Source of the DNA: CAIJMU01 sp035530275
Lineage (GTDB): Bacteria; Spirochaetota; Spirochaetia; Treponematales; Rectinemataceae
Direction: 5' to 3'
NCBI GenBank assembly: GCA_035530275.1
Contig: DATKVC010000023.1
Span: 1 to 64,000 of the forward strand
Length of the DNA stretch: 64,000 bases
The position numbers and the translations under genes are program-made. Below, one piece after another: positions 17,610 to 25,839 of this stretch. How positions within the stretch are numbered: position 1 is the stretch's first letter; every line of letters begins with the position of its first letter. The notes beneath the pieces are model-generated. The model had not been told where the DNA came from and did no database searches. It was given only the letters and a program-made list of their open reading frames with translations.

Positions 17610-17944
17610 TACAAGGCCCCTCCGCACTTCCGGCAGACGCGCGTCTTCTTCTCGCCAGTCGTGCCGGAGCCCGACTCGATCTTGTAGCCGATGCGGGTGG
17701 GCCCGCACTTCTGGCACACGATCTGGACGTTCGAAAGATGCAGCGCCGCCTCGATCTCGACGATGCCGCCGCGGTCGGTCTGCTTGCGCTTCTTCATGGC
17801 CTTCTTGACCATGTTGCAGCCACCGACGATGACGCGGCCCTTGACGCGATCGATCCTGATGATCTTGCCCTTCTTGCCCCGGTCCTTGCCGGCAACGACC
17901 TGGACGAGGTCCTCCTTGCGGAGCTTCGTGGTTACGTCGCTCAT
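17609..17944 (-). CDS. rplX: 50S ribosomal protein L24
   Basis: 111 residues. The KOW motif (EDLVQVVAGKDRGKKGKIIR) lies at the N-terminus, and a CQKCGPTRIGY and CRKCG pair at the C-terminus is the zinc-ribbon-like end found in many bacterial L24. It is an early 50S assembly protein. Confidence 0.97.
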   Translation of the reverse strand: MSDVTTKLRKEDLVQVVAGKDRGKKGKIIRIDRVKGRVIVGGCNMVKKAMKKRKQTDRGGIVEIEAALHLSNVQIVCQKCGPTRIGYKIESGSGTTGEKKTRVCRKCGGAL

Positions 17945-17954
17945 GCCATTCTCC

Positions 17955-18323
17955 TCACAGGACCTCGGGGGCGAGGGAGACGATCTTCATGAAGTCCCTC
18001 TCGCGCAGCTCGCGGGCCACGGGCCCGAAGATGCGCTTCCCCTTGGGGTTCTTGTTCGCGTCGATGATGACGCAGGCGTTGTCGTCGAAACGGATATAGG
18101 TTCCGTCGGGACGGCGATATTCCTTGTGAACTCGTACGATTACCGCCTTCTCGACGGTACCCTTCTTGATCGCGGAATTCGGGATGGTCGACTTGACCGC
18201 GACGACGATGATGTCCCCGACATAGGCGTAGCGACGGCGGGTGCCGCCGAGCACCTTGATGCACTGGACTTCCTTCGCGCCCGAGTTGTCCGCGACGTTG
18301 AGCCTGGATTCGACCTGGATCAT
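17955..18323 (-). CDS. rplN: 50S ribosomal protein L14
   Basis: 122 residues, MIQVESRLNVADNSGAKEVQ and LREREFMKIVSLAPEVL-like end (LRERDFMKIVSLAPEVL). Very conserved; it forms inter-subunit bridge B8. Confidence 0.98.
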   Translation of the reverse strand: MIQVESRLNVADNSGAKEVQCIKVLGGTRRRYAYVGDIIVVAVKSTIPNSAIKKGTVEKAVIVRVHKEYRRPDGTYIRFDDNACVIIDANKNPKGKRIFGPVARELRERDFMKIVSLAPEVL

Positions 18324-18341
18324 TTCCTCTTCCTCCCAGGC

Positions 18342-18620
18342 TTACTTCGCGCGCTCGACGATGGTCTCGAGCCGCCAGTGCTTGTCGCGACTGACGGGCC
18401 TGGACTCGATCACGCGGACGGTGTCGCCCATGTGCGCCTCGTTCTGCTCGTCGTGTGCCTTGATCTTCTTGGATCGGGTCACATACTTCTTATAGAGGGG
18501 GTGCAGCTTCCGGGTCGTGATCTCGACGACGATGGTCTTGTCCATCTTGTCGCTCACGACGAGGCCCTGGAGGGTCTGCTTGCCCTTGCCCTGCTTCTCC
18601 ACCTTGGTCTCCTCGCTCAT
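18342..18620 (-). CDS. rpsQ: 30S ribosomal protein S17
   Basis: 92 residues: GLVVSDKMDKTIVVEITTRK, then KKYVTRSKKIKAHDEQNEAH, as in S17. It overlaps rpmC by 4 bp. Confidence 0.97.
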   Translation of the reverse strand: MSEETKVEKQGKGKQTLQGLVVSDKMDKTIVVEITTRKLHPLYKKYVTRSKKIKAHDEQNEAHMGDTVRVIESRPVSRDKHWRLETIVERAK

Positions 18621-18916
18621 TTCGCGCCCCTCGCGACGGTAGTCGCGGCCTTAACGGCCTTGGGCTTGTCGGCCCTTGCCTTGGAACCGCGGGCGGGAGC
18701 GGCGGCCACGACGGCGCTCGCGGTCTCTCCCGCGTTCCTGTGCTCGGTGATCCGCGTCTCGACCCTGGCGATCTGCCTGCGGAGGTTCCGCTTCTCGAGC
18801 GGGTTCTCGACGTGTCCGACGACAAGCTGGAAGCGAAGGTCGAAATACTTCTTCCTGAGTTCGTCGCGCTTGGCGAGGAGCTCGTCGAGCTTGAGCTCGC
18901 TGAATGAATTCTTCAT
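18617..18916 (-). CDS. rpmC: 50S ribosomal protein L29 with a long Ala/Lys tail
   Basis: 99 residues; typical L29 is 60-70. The helical hairpin core (LDELLAKRDELRKKYFDLRF, LRRQIARVETRITEHR) is standard. The extra 30 residues after about 68 are Ala/Lys-rich (ARGSKARADKPKAVKAATT). L29 lies at the peptide exit tunnel, where trigger factor and SRP dock. Confidence 0.96.
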   Translation of the reverse strand: MKNSFSELKLDELLAKRDELRKKYFDLRFQLVVGHVENPLEKRNLRRQIARVETRITEHRNAGETASAVVAAAPARGSKARADKPKAVKAATTVARGAK

Positions 18917-18919
18917 GGC

Positions 18920-19336
18920 TTACTCCGTATCCGCCCGCGTGGCGAACCTGGTCTTCACCGGCAGCTTCGAACCGGCAAGACGCATGGCCTCCTGCGCGAT
19001 CTCGGGCGTGACGCCGGAAAGCTCGAAGAGCACCGTGCCCGGCCTGACGACGGCCACCCAGTACTCCGGAGCTCCCTTTCCCTTGCCCATGCGGGTTTCC
19101 GCCGGCTTCTTGGAATAGGGCTTGTCCGGAAAAATCCGGATCCAGAGCTTGCCGCCGCGCTTGATATAGCGGTTCATCGCGATACGAGCGGCCTCGATCT
19201 GGCGGTTGGTGAGCCACTCGGGCTCCATGCAGACGAGACCGTACTCGCCGAAGGCCACGGAGTTGCCCGACTGGGCGACGCCGTGTATCCGGCCGCGCAT
19301 GACCTTTCTGTGCTTGACTCTCTTGGGACTCAGCAT
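18920..19336 (-). CDS. rplP: 50S ribosomal protein L16
   Basis: 138 residues: MLSPKRVKHRKVMRGRIHGV, GKGKGAPEYWVAVVRPGTVL. Core L16 near the A-site tRNA elbow. It lies 3 bp after rpsC. Confidence 0.98.
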   Translation of the reverse strand: MLSPKRVKHRKVMRGRIHGVAQSGNSVAFGEYGLVCMEPEWLTNRQIEAARIAMNRYIKRGGKLWIRIFPDKPYSKKPAETRMGKGKGAPEYWVAVVRPGTVLFELSGVTPEIAQEAMRLAGSKLPVKTRFATRADTE

Positions 19337-19339
19337 GAC

Positions 19340-20182
19340 TTAGCTCCTCGCCTCGGTCTCGCGCTTCTCGCCGCCGCGAGCATCACTCGCGCGTGGTCCG
19401 CTCGGGGCCGCGCCGGCTCGGGGACCGCGGGGTCCGCGTGATTCGGCGCCGCCGTGCCCGCCGCCGTGGCGCGGGCGATCCTCGCGTTCGCCGGTGGCCT
19501 CGTGACGCTGTTTGCGCACGAGCTGTCCGGCGTCTTCCTGCTTGTCTTTCGTATAGACCATGCCCTGGTAGATCCACACCTTGACGCCGATCTTGCCGAA
19601 GGTCGTGTGCGACTCGGCGAAGCCGTAGTCGATGTCGGCGCGAAGGGTGTGGAGGGGCACGCGACCGTCCTTGTGCTCCTCGGTGCGGCTCATGTCGGCG
19701 CCGCCGAGACGGCCGGAGACGCGAACCTTGCAGCCCTGGGCCCCGCCCTTCATGGCGCCCTGCACGGCCATCTTGATGGCCTTGCGGAAGGAGCCGCGAT
19801 TCTCGAGCTGGCGCGCCACGCTCTGGGCGACGACCTGGGCGTTGGTGTCCGTCTTCTTCACTTCCTTGATCTTGATGTTGACCTTTTTGGAAGCGAGCTT
19901 CTGGATCTGACCGCCGATGAGCTCGATGTTGGCGCCCTTGACGCCGATGAGGACGCCGGGGCGAGCCGTGTGGATCACGACCGTCACCCTCTGGGGGTGG
20001 CGCACGATCTCGATGTCGGAGATGTCGGAACCCTTGGTCTCGGGCATCTCGTGGATGCGCTTGCGGATCGAGAGATCCTCATGGAGGGTCTTCGCGTAAT
20101 CGCGGGGATCGACGTACCAGCGGCTCTTCCAGTCCTTGTTGATACCAAGCCTGAGGCCGTAGGGATGAACTTTCTGGCCCAT
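19340..20182 (-). CDS. rpsC: 30S ribosomal protein S3
   Basis: 280 residues, longer than usual (about 210-240). N-terminal MGQKVHPYGLRLGINKDWKS and KH domain (GVLIGVKGANIELIGGQIQK) are typical. After about 215 the sequence becomes a hydrophilic, Arg/Gly/Pro-rich tail. S3 shapes the mRNA entry pore. Confidence 0.97.
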   Translation of the reverse strand: MGQKVHPYGLRLGINKDWKSRWYVDPRDYAKTLHEDLSIRKRIHEMPETKGSDISDIEIVRHPQRVTVVIHTARPGVLIGVKGANIELIGGQIQKLASKKVNIKIKEVKKTDTNAQVVAQSVARQLENRGSFRKAIKMAVQGAMKGGAQGCKVRVSGRLGGADMSRTEEHKDGRVPLHTLRADIDYGFAESHTTFGKIGVKVWIYQGMVYTKDKQEDAGQLVRKQRHEATGEREDRPRHGGGHGGAESRGPRGPRAGAAPSGPRASDARGGEKRETEARS

Positions 20183-20183
20183 A

Positions 20184-20549
20184 TCAGCCCTCCACCTTTC
20201 CGATCTCGTCGATCACGCACGCGATGTGGCACATGCGCTTGAGCTGCATATCGGCGCGGCCCCTTGCGCGGAACCAGACGCGACGCATGCGCGGACCCTC
20301 GTCGATGCGAAGCTCTTTGATGAAGAGCATGTCCTCGTCGAGCTTCTTGTTGCGATCGAGGGCATTGGACGCCGCGGAGACGACGACCTTCCGGATGAGC
20401 TTCGCGCCCTTGTGGGGCATGTTGTCGAGGACCGCGATCGCCTCGGTGTAGGGGCGGTTGCGCACGAGATCGGCGACGGGGCGGATCTTGGAGGGCGAGC
20501 CGATGAGCCACTTGGCCACGGCCCTGTAGCCCTGCTTTGCTTCTGCCAT
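20184..20549 (-). CDS. rplV: 50S ribosomal protein L22
   Basis: 121 residues; SPSKIRPVADLVRNRPYTEA and FIKELRIDEGPRMRRVWFRA-like block (ELRIDEGPRMRRVWFRARGR) are conserved. Its loop lines the exit tunnel, where macrolide-resistance changes arise. It is followed after 1 bp by rpsC. Confidence 0.97.
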   Translation of the reverse strand: MAEAKQGYRAVAKWLIGSPSKIRPVADLVRNRPYTEAIAVLDNMPHKGAKLIRKVVVSAASNALDRNKKLDEDMLFIKELRIDEGPRMRRVWFRARGRADMQLKRMCHIACVIDEIGKVEG

Positions 20550-20561
20550 ATTACTGCCGCC

Positions 20562-20843
20562 TCACTTCTTCTCGGCTTTCTTGTCGCTGCCCGCATGACC
20601 GCGGAATACGCGGGTGGGAGCGAACTCGCCGAGCTTGTGGCCAACGAGGTTCTCGGTCACGTAGACCGGGACCCAGGCCTTGCCGTTATGCACCGAGATC
20701 GTCATGCCGACCATCTCGGGAATGATCGTCGAGGTGCGGGAATAAGTCTTGATCATCTTCTTATCCCCGGCCTTGCTCGACTCCGTGACTTTCCTGTACA
20801 GGCTCTTCTCGATGAAGGGCCCTTTCTTTACCGACCTTGACAC
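20562..20843 (-). CDS. rpsS: 30S ribosomal protein S19
   Basis: 93 residues: SRSVKKGPFIEKSLYRKV and HNGKAWVPVYVTENLVGHKL, both diagnostic. S19 sits on the 30S head with S13. Confidence 0.98.
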   Translation of the reverse strand: MSRSVKKGPFIEKSLYRKVTESSKAGDKKMIKTYSRTSTIIPEMVGMTISVHNGKAWVPVYVTENLVGHKLGEFAPTRVFRGHAGSDKKAEKK

Positions 20844-20857
20844 TTCGGGCTCCTCCC

Positions 20858-21688
20858 TTACTTGCGTCGCTTCACGATGAAGCGGCTCGACGGCTTGTGC
20901 GTATCACGGGTCTTGTAACCCTTGGCCGGCTGCCCCCAGGGCGACACGGGCTGCTTGTAGCCCTTGCCGCGGCCTTCGCCGCCTCCATGGGGGTGATCGA
21001 CGGGGTTCATGACGGTACCGCGCACGGTCGGCCTGACGCCGAGCCAGCGCTTGCGCCCGGCCTTGCCGAAGCGCTCGTTCATGTGCTCCTCGTTGCCCAC
21101 GGCGCCGATGGTCGCCATGCACTTCTTGAAGACCATGCGAAGCTCTCCGGAGGGAAGCTTCACGACAACGTAGTCGCCGTCGGTGCCGGCGATCAGGGCG
21201 CTGGCTCCGGCGGAGCGGGCCATCTGGGCGCCCTTGCCGAGGGTGAGCTCGACGTTGTGGACGGTCATGCCGACGGGGATGTTCTCGAGGGGAAGGGCGT
21301 TGCCCACCTCGAGGGAGGCCGCCGGACCGGAAAGAAGCTTCTGCCCGACCTGAAGGCCCTTCGGCGCGATGATGTAGCGCTTCTCGCCGTCCGCGTACTG
21401 AAGAAGGGCGATGTTCGAGGAGCGGTTCGGATCGTACTCGATCGCGGCGACGGAAGCCGGAACGCCGTGCTTGTCGCGCTTGAAGTCGATGTCGCGAAGC
21501 TTGCGCTTGTGGCCGCCGCCCTTGTGCCTGACGGAAATGCGGCCGTTGCCGGCGCGTCCGCCCGTGGACGACTTGCCCTTGCTGAGGGATTTCTCGGGAG
21601 CGCTCCGGTTGGAGGTGATCTCTTCGTTGACCACCTGCACCCGATGCCTGAGGCCCGGCGTGATGGGCCTGAATGTCTTAATACCCAT
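20858..21688 (-). CDS. rplB: 50S ribosomal protein L2
   Basis: 276 residues. RSSTGGRAGNGRISVRHKGG-like block (KSSTGGRAGNGRISVRHKGG) and the catalytic-region HPHGGGEGR are conserved. L2 is needed for subunit association and peptidyl transfer. Confidence 0.98.
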   Translation of the reverse strand: MGIKTFRPITPGLRHRVQVVNEEITSNRSAPEKSLSKGKSSTGGRAGNGRISVRHKGGGHKRKLRDIDFKRDKHGVPASVAAIEYDPNRSSNIALLQYADGEKRYIIAPKGLQVGQKLLSGPAASLEVGNALPLENIPVGMTVHNVELTLGKGAQMARSAGASALIAGTDGDYVVVKLPSGELRMVFKKCMATIGAVGNEEHMNERFGKAGRKRWLGVRPTVRGTVMNPVDHPHGGGEGRGKGYKQPVSPWGQPAKGYKTRDTHKPSSRFIVKRRK

Positions 21689-21702
21689 AATGTCCCCTTA
21701 CC

Positions 21703-21987
21703 TCACGCGCCTTCGAAGACGGCGATCTTCTCGCCCTTTTGCAGGGTGACGATGGCCTTCTTCCACTCGGCGGTCCTTCCCTCCCGGCCACGCTGGCGCT
21801 TGGGCTTGGACGTCACGTTGATGATGTTGCAGGCGACGGGGTGCACGTTGAACATGCGGCGCACCGCCTCCATGATCATGAGCTTGTCGGAGCGCTGGTC
21901 GACCTTGAAGCAGTACTTCGCTGACTCGCGAAGAATGTTGCTCTTCTCGGTGAGAAGCGGCTCGATAAGGATCGAATCGTAGTTCAT
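21703..21987 (-). CDS. rplW: 50S ribosomal protein L23
   Basis: 94 residues: EPLLTEKSNILRESAKYCFK, VRRMFNVHPVACNIINV, RQRGREGRTAEWKKAIVTL. It is the docking site for trigger factor and SRP at the tunnel exit. Confidence 0.97.
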   Translation of the reverse strand: MNYDSILIEPLLTEKSNILRESAKYCFKVDQRSDKLMIMEAVRRMFNVHPVACNIINVTSKPKRQRGREGRTAEWKKAIVTLQKGEKIAVFEGA

Positions 21988-21999
21988 TTCGCTCTCTCC

Positions 22000-22644
22000 T
22001 TACTTGTCCGCGTAGAACTCGCCGAGGGCCTTGGCCGCCGACTCAAGCACGATGACCTTGCGTCCGTAAAACAGATCGTGGGCGCGGAGCCTGTCGTATT
22101 TGAGGAAGTGCAACCAGTGAAGGTTCCTGCCGGCCCGCTTGACCATCTCGTCGTCATTGCTGAGGACGAGAACCGTGCGCTCGCGATCGCCCTTGGCGTT
22201 CTGGGCAGCGAGCTTCTCGAGCTTCGCGAGGAGATCCTTGGTCTTGCCGCTCTCGACCGTGAAGTCCTCCACGACCGCGAGGCTGCCGTTCTGGGCCTTG
22301 AGACTCAGGATCGACTTCATCGCAAGGCGCTTGGCCTTCTTCGGCATCGCGTAGGAATAGTCCCTCGGCTTGGGGCCGAAGGCCGTACCGCCGCCAACGT
22401 AGATCGGCGACTTGACGTCGCCCTGGCGGGCGCGGCCGGTGCCCTTCTGGGCATAGGGCCTGCGGTTCGTGCCGTGGACCTCGCCGCGGTCCTTCGTGCA
22501 GGCGGTGCCCAGACGGGCGTTCGCCAGCTCGTTGTTGATCGCGTAGTAGATCACGTCTTCGTTGATGGGGAGGCCGAATACCCCGTCCGAGAGCTCGATG
22601 CTCCGGAGGGCCTCACCCTTGACGGAAACGACTTTGCTTTCCAT
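22000..22644 (-). CDS. rplD: 50S ribosomal protein L4
   Basis: 214 residues: TKDRGEVHGTNRRPYAQKGT, GRARQGDVKSPIYVGGGTAF and the tail LRAHDLFYGRKVIVLESA are conserved. In E. coli L4 represses the S10 operon through its leader; no such structure was identified here. Confidence 0.97.
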   Translation of the reverse strand: MESKVVSVKGEALRSIELSDGVFGLPINEDVIYYAINNELANARLGTACTKDRGEVHGTNRRPYAQKGTGRARQGDVKSPIYVGGGTAFGPKPRDYSYAMPKKAKRLAMKSILSLKAQNGSLAVVEDFTVESGKTKDLLAKLEKLAAQNAKGDRERTVLVLSNDDEMVKRAGRNLHWLHFLKYDRLRAHDLFYGRKVIVLESAAKALGEFYADK

Positions 22645-22659
22645 CTCGTTCCCTCCGCC

Positions 22660-23286
22660 TTACTTGGCTTTCTTGACCGCGCCGCGGACGAGAACCGTGC
22701 AATCGCGGGGGCCGGGGACGGCGCCGCGCACGAGGATGCATGCGTTCTCGGCGTCTACGCGGACGACACGAAGGTTCTGGACGGTTACCTGCTCGCGGCC
22801 CATGCGGCCCGGCAGCTTCATGTTCTTGAAGGTCTTGTGCGGATAGGTGCGCTGACCCGTCGAACCGGGCTCGCGGTGGAACTTCGAACCGTGGGTGCTT
22901 CGACCGCCGCCGAAATTCCAACGCTTCATGACGCCCTGGAAGCCCTTGCCCTTCGAGACGGCGGTGCAATCGACATACCTGAGACCGTCCAGGACATCCA
23001 CGCCGAGACTGTCCCCGACGTTCACTTCCTTCTCGAAATCCTTGAGTTCCTTGAGAAGACGCTTGGGGGAGACGCCCTCCGGGAACTGCCCGGCGTAGGC
23101 CTTGCTCGTCCTCGTCTTCTTCTTGTCCTCGACGCCCACGAGAACGGCGTTGTAGCCGTCCTTGTCTGCGCTCTTCTTGCCGACGACGACATTCGGAACG
23201 AACTCTATCACCGTCACGGGGATGAGCCTTCCGGTGTCGTCGAAGACCTGGGTCATCCCGGTCTTTCGGCCGATCAATCCGATCAT
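22660..23286 (-). CDS. rplC: 50S ribosomal protein L3
   Basis: 208 residues: MIGLIGRKTGMTQVFDDTGR, FGGGRSTHGSKFHREPGSTG and LPGRMGREQVTVQNLRVVRV. A 156-bp gap, unusual in this tight operon, separates it from rpsJ upstream and holds GC-rich inverted repeats but no gene. Confidence 0.98.
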   Translation of the reverse strand: MIGLIGRKTGMTQVFDDTGRLIPVTVIEFVPNVVVGKKSADKDGYNAVLVGVEDKKKTRTSKAYAGQFPEGVSPKRLLKELKDFEKEVNVGDSLGVDVLDGLRYVDCTAVSKGKGFQGVMKRWNFGGGRSTHGSKFHREPGSTGQRTYPHKTFKNMKLPGRMGREQVTVQNLRVVRVDAENACILVRGAVPGPRDCTVLVRGAVKKAK

Positions 23287-23442
23287 GCGCTACTCCTGGT
23301 GTTGAACGTCCCGGCACGGGGCCGGTCGTTTTCTGCCATGTGAGACCCGCGAAGCGGGAATCACTCGAGGTCCCAAGCCCGCCACGCGGCCCGAAACCCC
23401 TACCTCAAACCGTCGCGACACGACGTGCCGCAACGAAAAGTC

Positions 23443-23748
23443 TTACTGCTTGATCTCTACGTCGACGCCCGCGGGAAGCTCGAGCTTCATCAGGGCGTCC
23501 ATGACATCCGGTGTCGGATCAATGATGTCGATCAGGCGCTTGTGCGTCCTCATCTCGAACTGCTCCCTCGCCTTCTTGTTGACGTGGGGGGAGCGGAGCA
23601 CCGTCCACTTGTTGATGCGTGTCGGAAGGGGAATGGGGCCGGAAACCTTGGCACCCGCCTTCTGCACGGTCTGAACGATCGCCCTGGAACTGTCGTCGAT
23701 GAGACGGACATCGAAGCCTCTAAGCCTGACGCGAATCCTGTCCTTCAT
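23443..23748 (-). CDS. rpsJ: 30S ribosomal protein S10
   Basis: 101 residues from ATG 23748, preceded by TTGGAGG. KDRIRVRLRGFDVRLIDDSS and GPIPLPTRINKWTVLRSPHV are diagnostic. It also acts with NusB in antitermination. First gene of the superoperon. Confidence 0.98.
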   Translation of the reverse strand: MKDRIRVRLRGFDVRLIDDSSRAIVQTVQKAGAKVSGPIPLPTRINKWTVLRSPHVNKKAREQFEMRTHKRLIDIIDPTPDVMDALMKLELPAGVDVEIKQ

Positions 23749-23900
23749 GATTCCTCCAAAGATCTCTTGTACAGGTCCCGAATGGCCGTACCCGGGAGGG
23801 CGCGCCGCTTGAGCCTGCACTGCGAGGTCGGGGGACCCCGCGAGTCATCCAGCCTTGCACGCCGCCCGATTCCGGGAGACACACTTCGCCGAACAAAGTG

Positions 23901-23909
23901 TTTATAGCA
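23901..23909 (-). promoter_or_regulatory. Probable extended -10 promoter of the ribosomal superoperon
   Basis: On the minus strand TGC precedes TATAAA (23906-23901), an extended -10. The -35 region (TAGTCA, 17 bp upstream) is weak. It would give a leader of about 145 nt before rpsJ. Confidence 0.45.
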
Positions 23910-24033
23910 GAAGGAGGGAAGCTTGACTAGTGGGCAAAGGCGACTCCCCACCCCCGGCCGCCCCGGCCGAAGCCTTTATCGCCGATGCCATCCATGGCAT
24001 TATCCGCCCATCGAACGAGCCCAAGGAGCGACC

Positions 24034-24474
24034 ATGGCCCTCTTTCCCGACATCGACCTCAAGACCCTCAACGACCTCGACAAAGGAACCCTCGCCGAGA
24101 CCCTCGGCATCGAAATAACCGAAGTCGGCCCCGACCACCTCAAAGCGCGGATGCCCGTCGACCACCGCACCTGCCAGCCCTACGGCATCCTCCACGGCGG
24201 CGCCTCGGTGGCCCTCGCCGAAACCCTCGGCAGCATCGCCGGCCACATCCTCGTCGACCGCGAAAAAGAAGCCTGCGTCGGCCTCGAAATCAACGCCAAC
24301 CACATCCGCAGCGTGCGGGAAGGCTTCGTGACCGGCACCGCCCGCCCCCTCCACATCGGCGGCTCCACCCAGGTCTGGGACATCCGCATCGAGGACGAGC
24401 GCGGCAAACTCGTCTGCGTGAGCCGCCTGACCCTGGCCGTGGTGAAAAGACGCGAAGGCCTCACGCCTCGCTGA
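24034..24474 (+). CDS. Hotdog-fold acyl-CoA thioesterase (PaaI/EntH/MenI type)
   Basis: 146 residues from ATG 24034, preceded by AAGGAG. The block YGILHGGASVALAETLGSIA carries the HGG turn and the catalytic-helix Glu of the 4HBT/PaaI subfamily. Such enzymes hydrolyse aromatic or acyl CoA thioesters, including DHNA-CoA in menaquinone synthesis; the substrate cannot be assigned here. It runs divergently from rpsJ and is followed by a dispersed repeat. Confidence 0.88.
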   Translation: MALFPDIDLKTLNDLDKGTLAETLGIEITEVGPDHLKARMPVDHRTCQPYGILHGGASVALAETLGSIAGHILVDREKEACVGLEINANHIRSVREGFVTGTARPLHIGGSTQVWDIRIEDERGKLVCVSRLTLAVVKRREGLTPR

Positions 24475-24520
24475 CCCCACAGCACGCCCCAAACTATCTC
24501 TCCCCTTCTATAGAGTGGGC

Positions 24521-24700
24521 GTCCCCCGGCCGCCTCGCGCAATACGGCGGCCGGGGCCGGGTGCTCCGCTCCAATCTTCCCCTCGCCGAGCCGCAACCCC
24601 GGGCCGTCTCGCTCCGCAACCCCGGGCCGTCTCGCTCCGCGAGCCGGCCCCTCACCTCCATCGAACTCGGGGAAGGATTTCCGCTTCGCCCCCTGACGCA
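24521..24700. repeat. Dispersed palindromic repeat, copy A
   Basis: Core begins CCGGGTGCTCCGCTCCAATC and ends GGAAGGATTTCCGCTTCGCC, matching copies at 37.6, 44.7 and 45.8 kb. The middle is expanded by a 23-bp direct duplication (CCCCGGGCCGTCTCGCTCCG, twice). The outer end forms a hairpin (CCCCCGGCCGCC / GGCGGCCGGGG). No gene is visible in the surrounding 24475-24767. Confidence 0.8.
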
Positions 24701-24767
24701 AAACGCCTCCCTCGACAGCGAAAGCCGCTGGCCATAGTATCTTGAGCAGACAGCAAGGAGGCCGCGC

Positions 24768-25364
24768 ATGGCTCGACAGCGGATAGAAGGCACAGCAGCC
24801 CTCAAGAATGATGAACACTACAGCTATCGCCACTACTGCGCTTGGCCGGAGGACGAACGCTGGGAACTCATCGCGGGAACAGCCTATGCCATGAGCCCGG
24901 CGCCAAGGAGAAGGCACCAGGGATTGGCCGGAGCACTCTATGTCCAACTCCATCATCATTTTGAAGACAAGCCCTGCCGCCCCTATGTTGCCCCTATCGA
25001 CGTCTTCCTTCCCGAGGCCGACGAGGCCCTGGCCGACATCGATACGGTAGTCCAGCCCGACCTCCTCGTCGTCTGCGACCCCACCAAGCTTATCGACGAG
25101 GGCATCTTGGGAGCGCCGGACTTCATCATCGAGATACTGTCGCCGAGCAGCGCCCTGCGCGACCAGAGCGAAAAACGCAAACTCTACGAAGCGAAGGGCG
25201 TCCGAGAATACTGGATCGTCAACCCCGACACCCTCGAGGCCTTCATGTACCGCCTGCGCGACGGAGCCTACGGCCTGCCATCAGTCGCGAGCCTCGCGAG
25301 CGCCACGGCAGTCGCGATATTCCCCGGGCTCGAACTCGGCGTGAACGAAGCGGATTTGCGATGA
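24768..25364 (+). CDS. Uma2 family PD-(D/E)XK nuclease-fold protein (DUF820)
   Basis: 198 residues. ERWELIAGTAYAMSPAP, VQPDLLVVCD, PDFIIEILSPSS and YEAKGVREYWIVNP are the standard Uma2 blocks, with Asp (PDLLV) and Glu (IEILS) as probable metal ligands. The cellular role of the family is unproven. It is a single gene in accessory DNA. Confidence 0.88.
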   Translation: MARQRIEGTAALKNDEHYSYRHYCAWPEDERWELIAGTAYAMSPAPRRRHQGLAGALYVQLHHHFEDKPCRPYVAPIDVFLPEADEALADIDTVVQPDLLVVCDPTKLIDEGILGAPDFIIEILSPSSALRDQSEKRKLYEAKGVREYWIVNPDTLEAFMYRLRDGAYGLPSVASLASATAVAIFPGLELGVNEADLR

Positions 25365-25404
25365 GAACGAAGAGAAACGATCGAGGGGTCGGGCCCCGGC
25401 CGCC

Positions 25405-25839
25405 CTACTCCACCATCCCCTTAATACCAGCTATAAAGACTTGTTGTTCCATCTTCCCCGAATACTCTCCCACCAATCCCCTGAGATAGCTCAACCGACT
25501 CTTGGCAGTGGATGCGCGAATGTCGATTTGCACCATCGCAAAGTCGAGGTCGTCGCCGACGAATTCCTGGACGGGCATAAAACGCGGCAGAAATCCGATC
25601 ATTTCGAGCTCCTCTTCAAGATCCCGAACCTGCGAGGAAAGAGTCGCGAAGTACGCCTTGAGCTTTTCCTCGGGGAGGACTTTCCCGGCGGCCGACTCGC
25701 TGGCGATCCACTCCATCTCCAACCGTAGGATCGTGTGAATATCGCCGGCCTCATAGGCCATGGTGAGATCCTTCATGCTCCGCTCCTTGATTTCGCGCAG
25801 GGTGGGGTCGGGCTCGCTGTCGGGGTGGAGGACCTTCAC
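25405..25839 (-). CDS. C-terminal fragment of a J-domain-like protein (separated by a frameshift)
   Basis: 144 codons in the frame that starts with GTG 25839. VLHPDSEPD gives the HPD of a J-domain-like helix pair, followed by LREIKERSMKDLTMAYEAGD and a helical tail. The frame continues upstream as LRSLYLSLVKVLHPD, the expected start of this domain, but that part joins the upstream gene only after a -1 shift at 25866-25871. It is therefore the second half of one gene, or a coupled second gene starting in the ATG/TGA-type overlap (TTGTGA). Confidence 0.7.
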   Translation of the reverse strand: MKVLHPDSEPDPTLREIKERSMKDLTMAYEAGDIHTILRLEMEWIASESAAGKVLPEEKLKAYFATLSSQVRDLEEELEMIGFLPRFMPVQEFVGDDLDFAMVQIDIRASTAKSRLSYLRGLVGEYSGKMEQQVFIAGIKGMVE

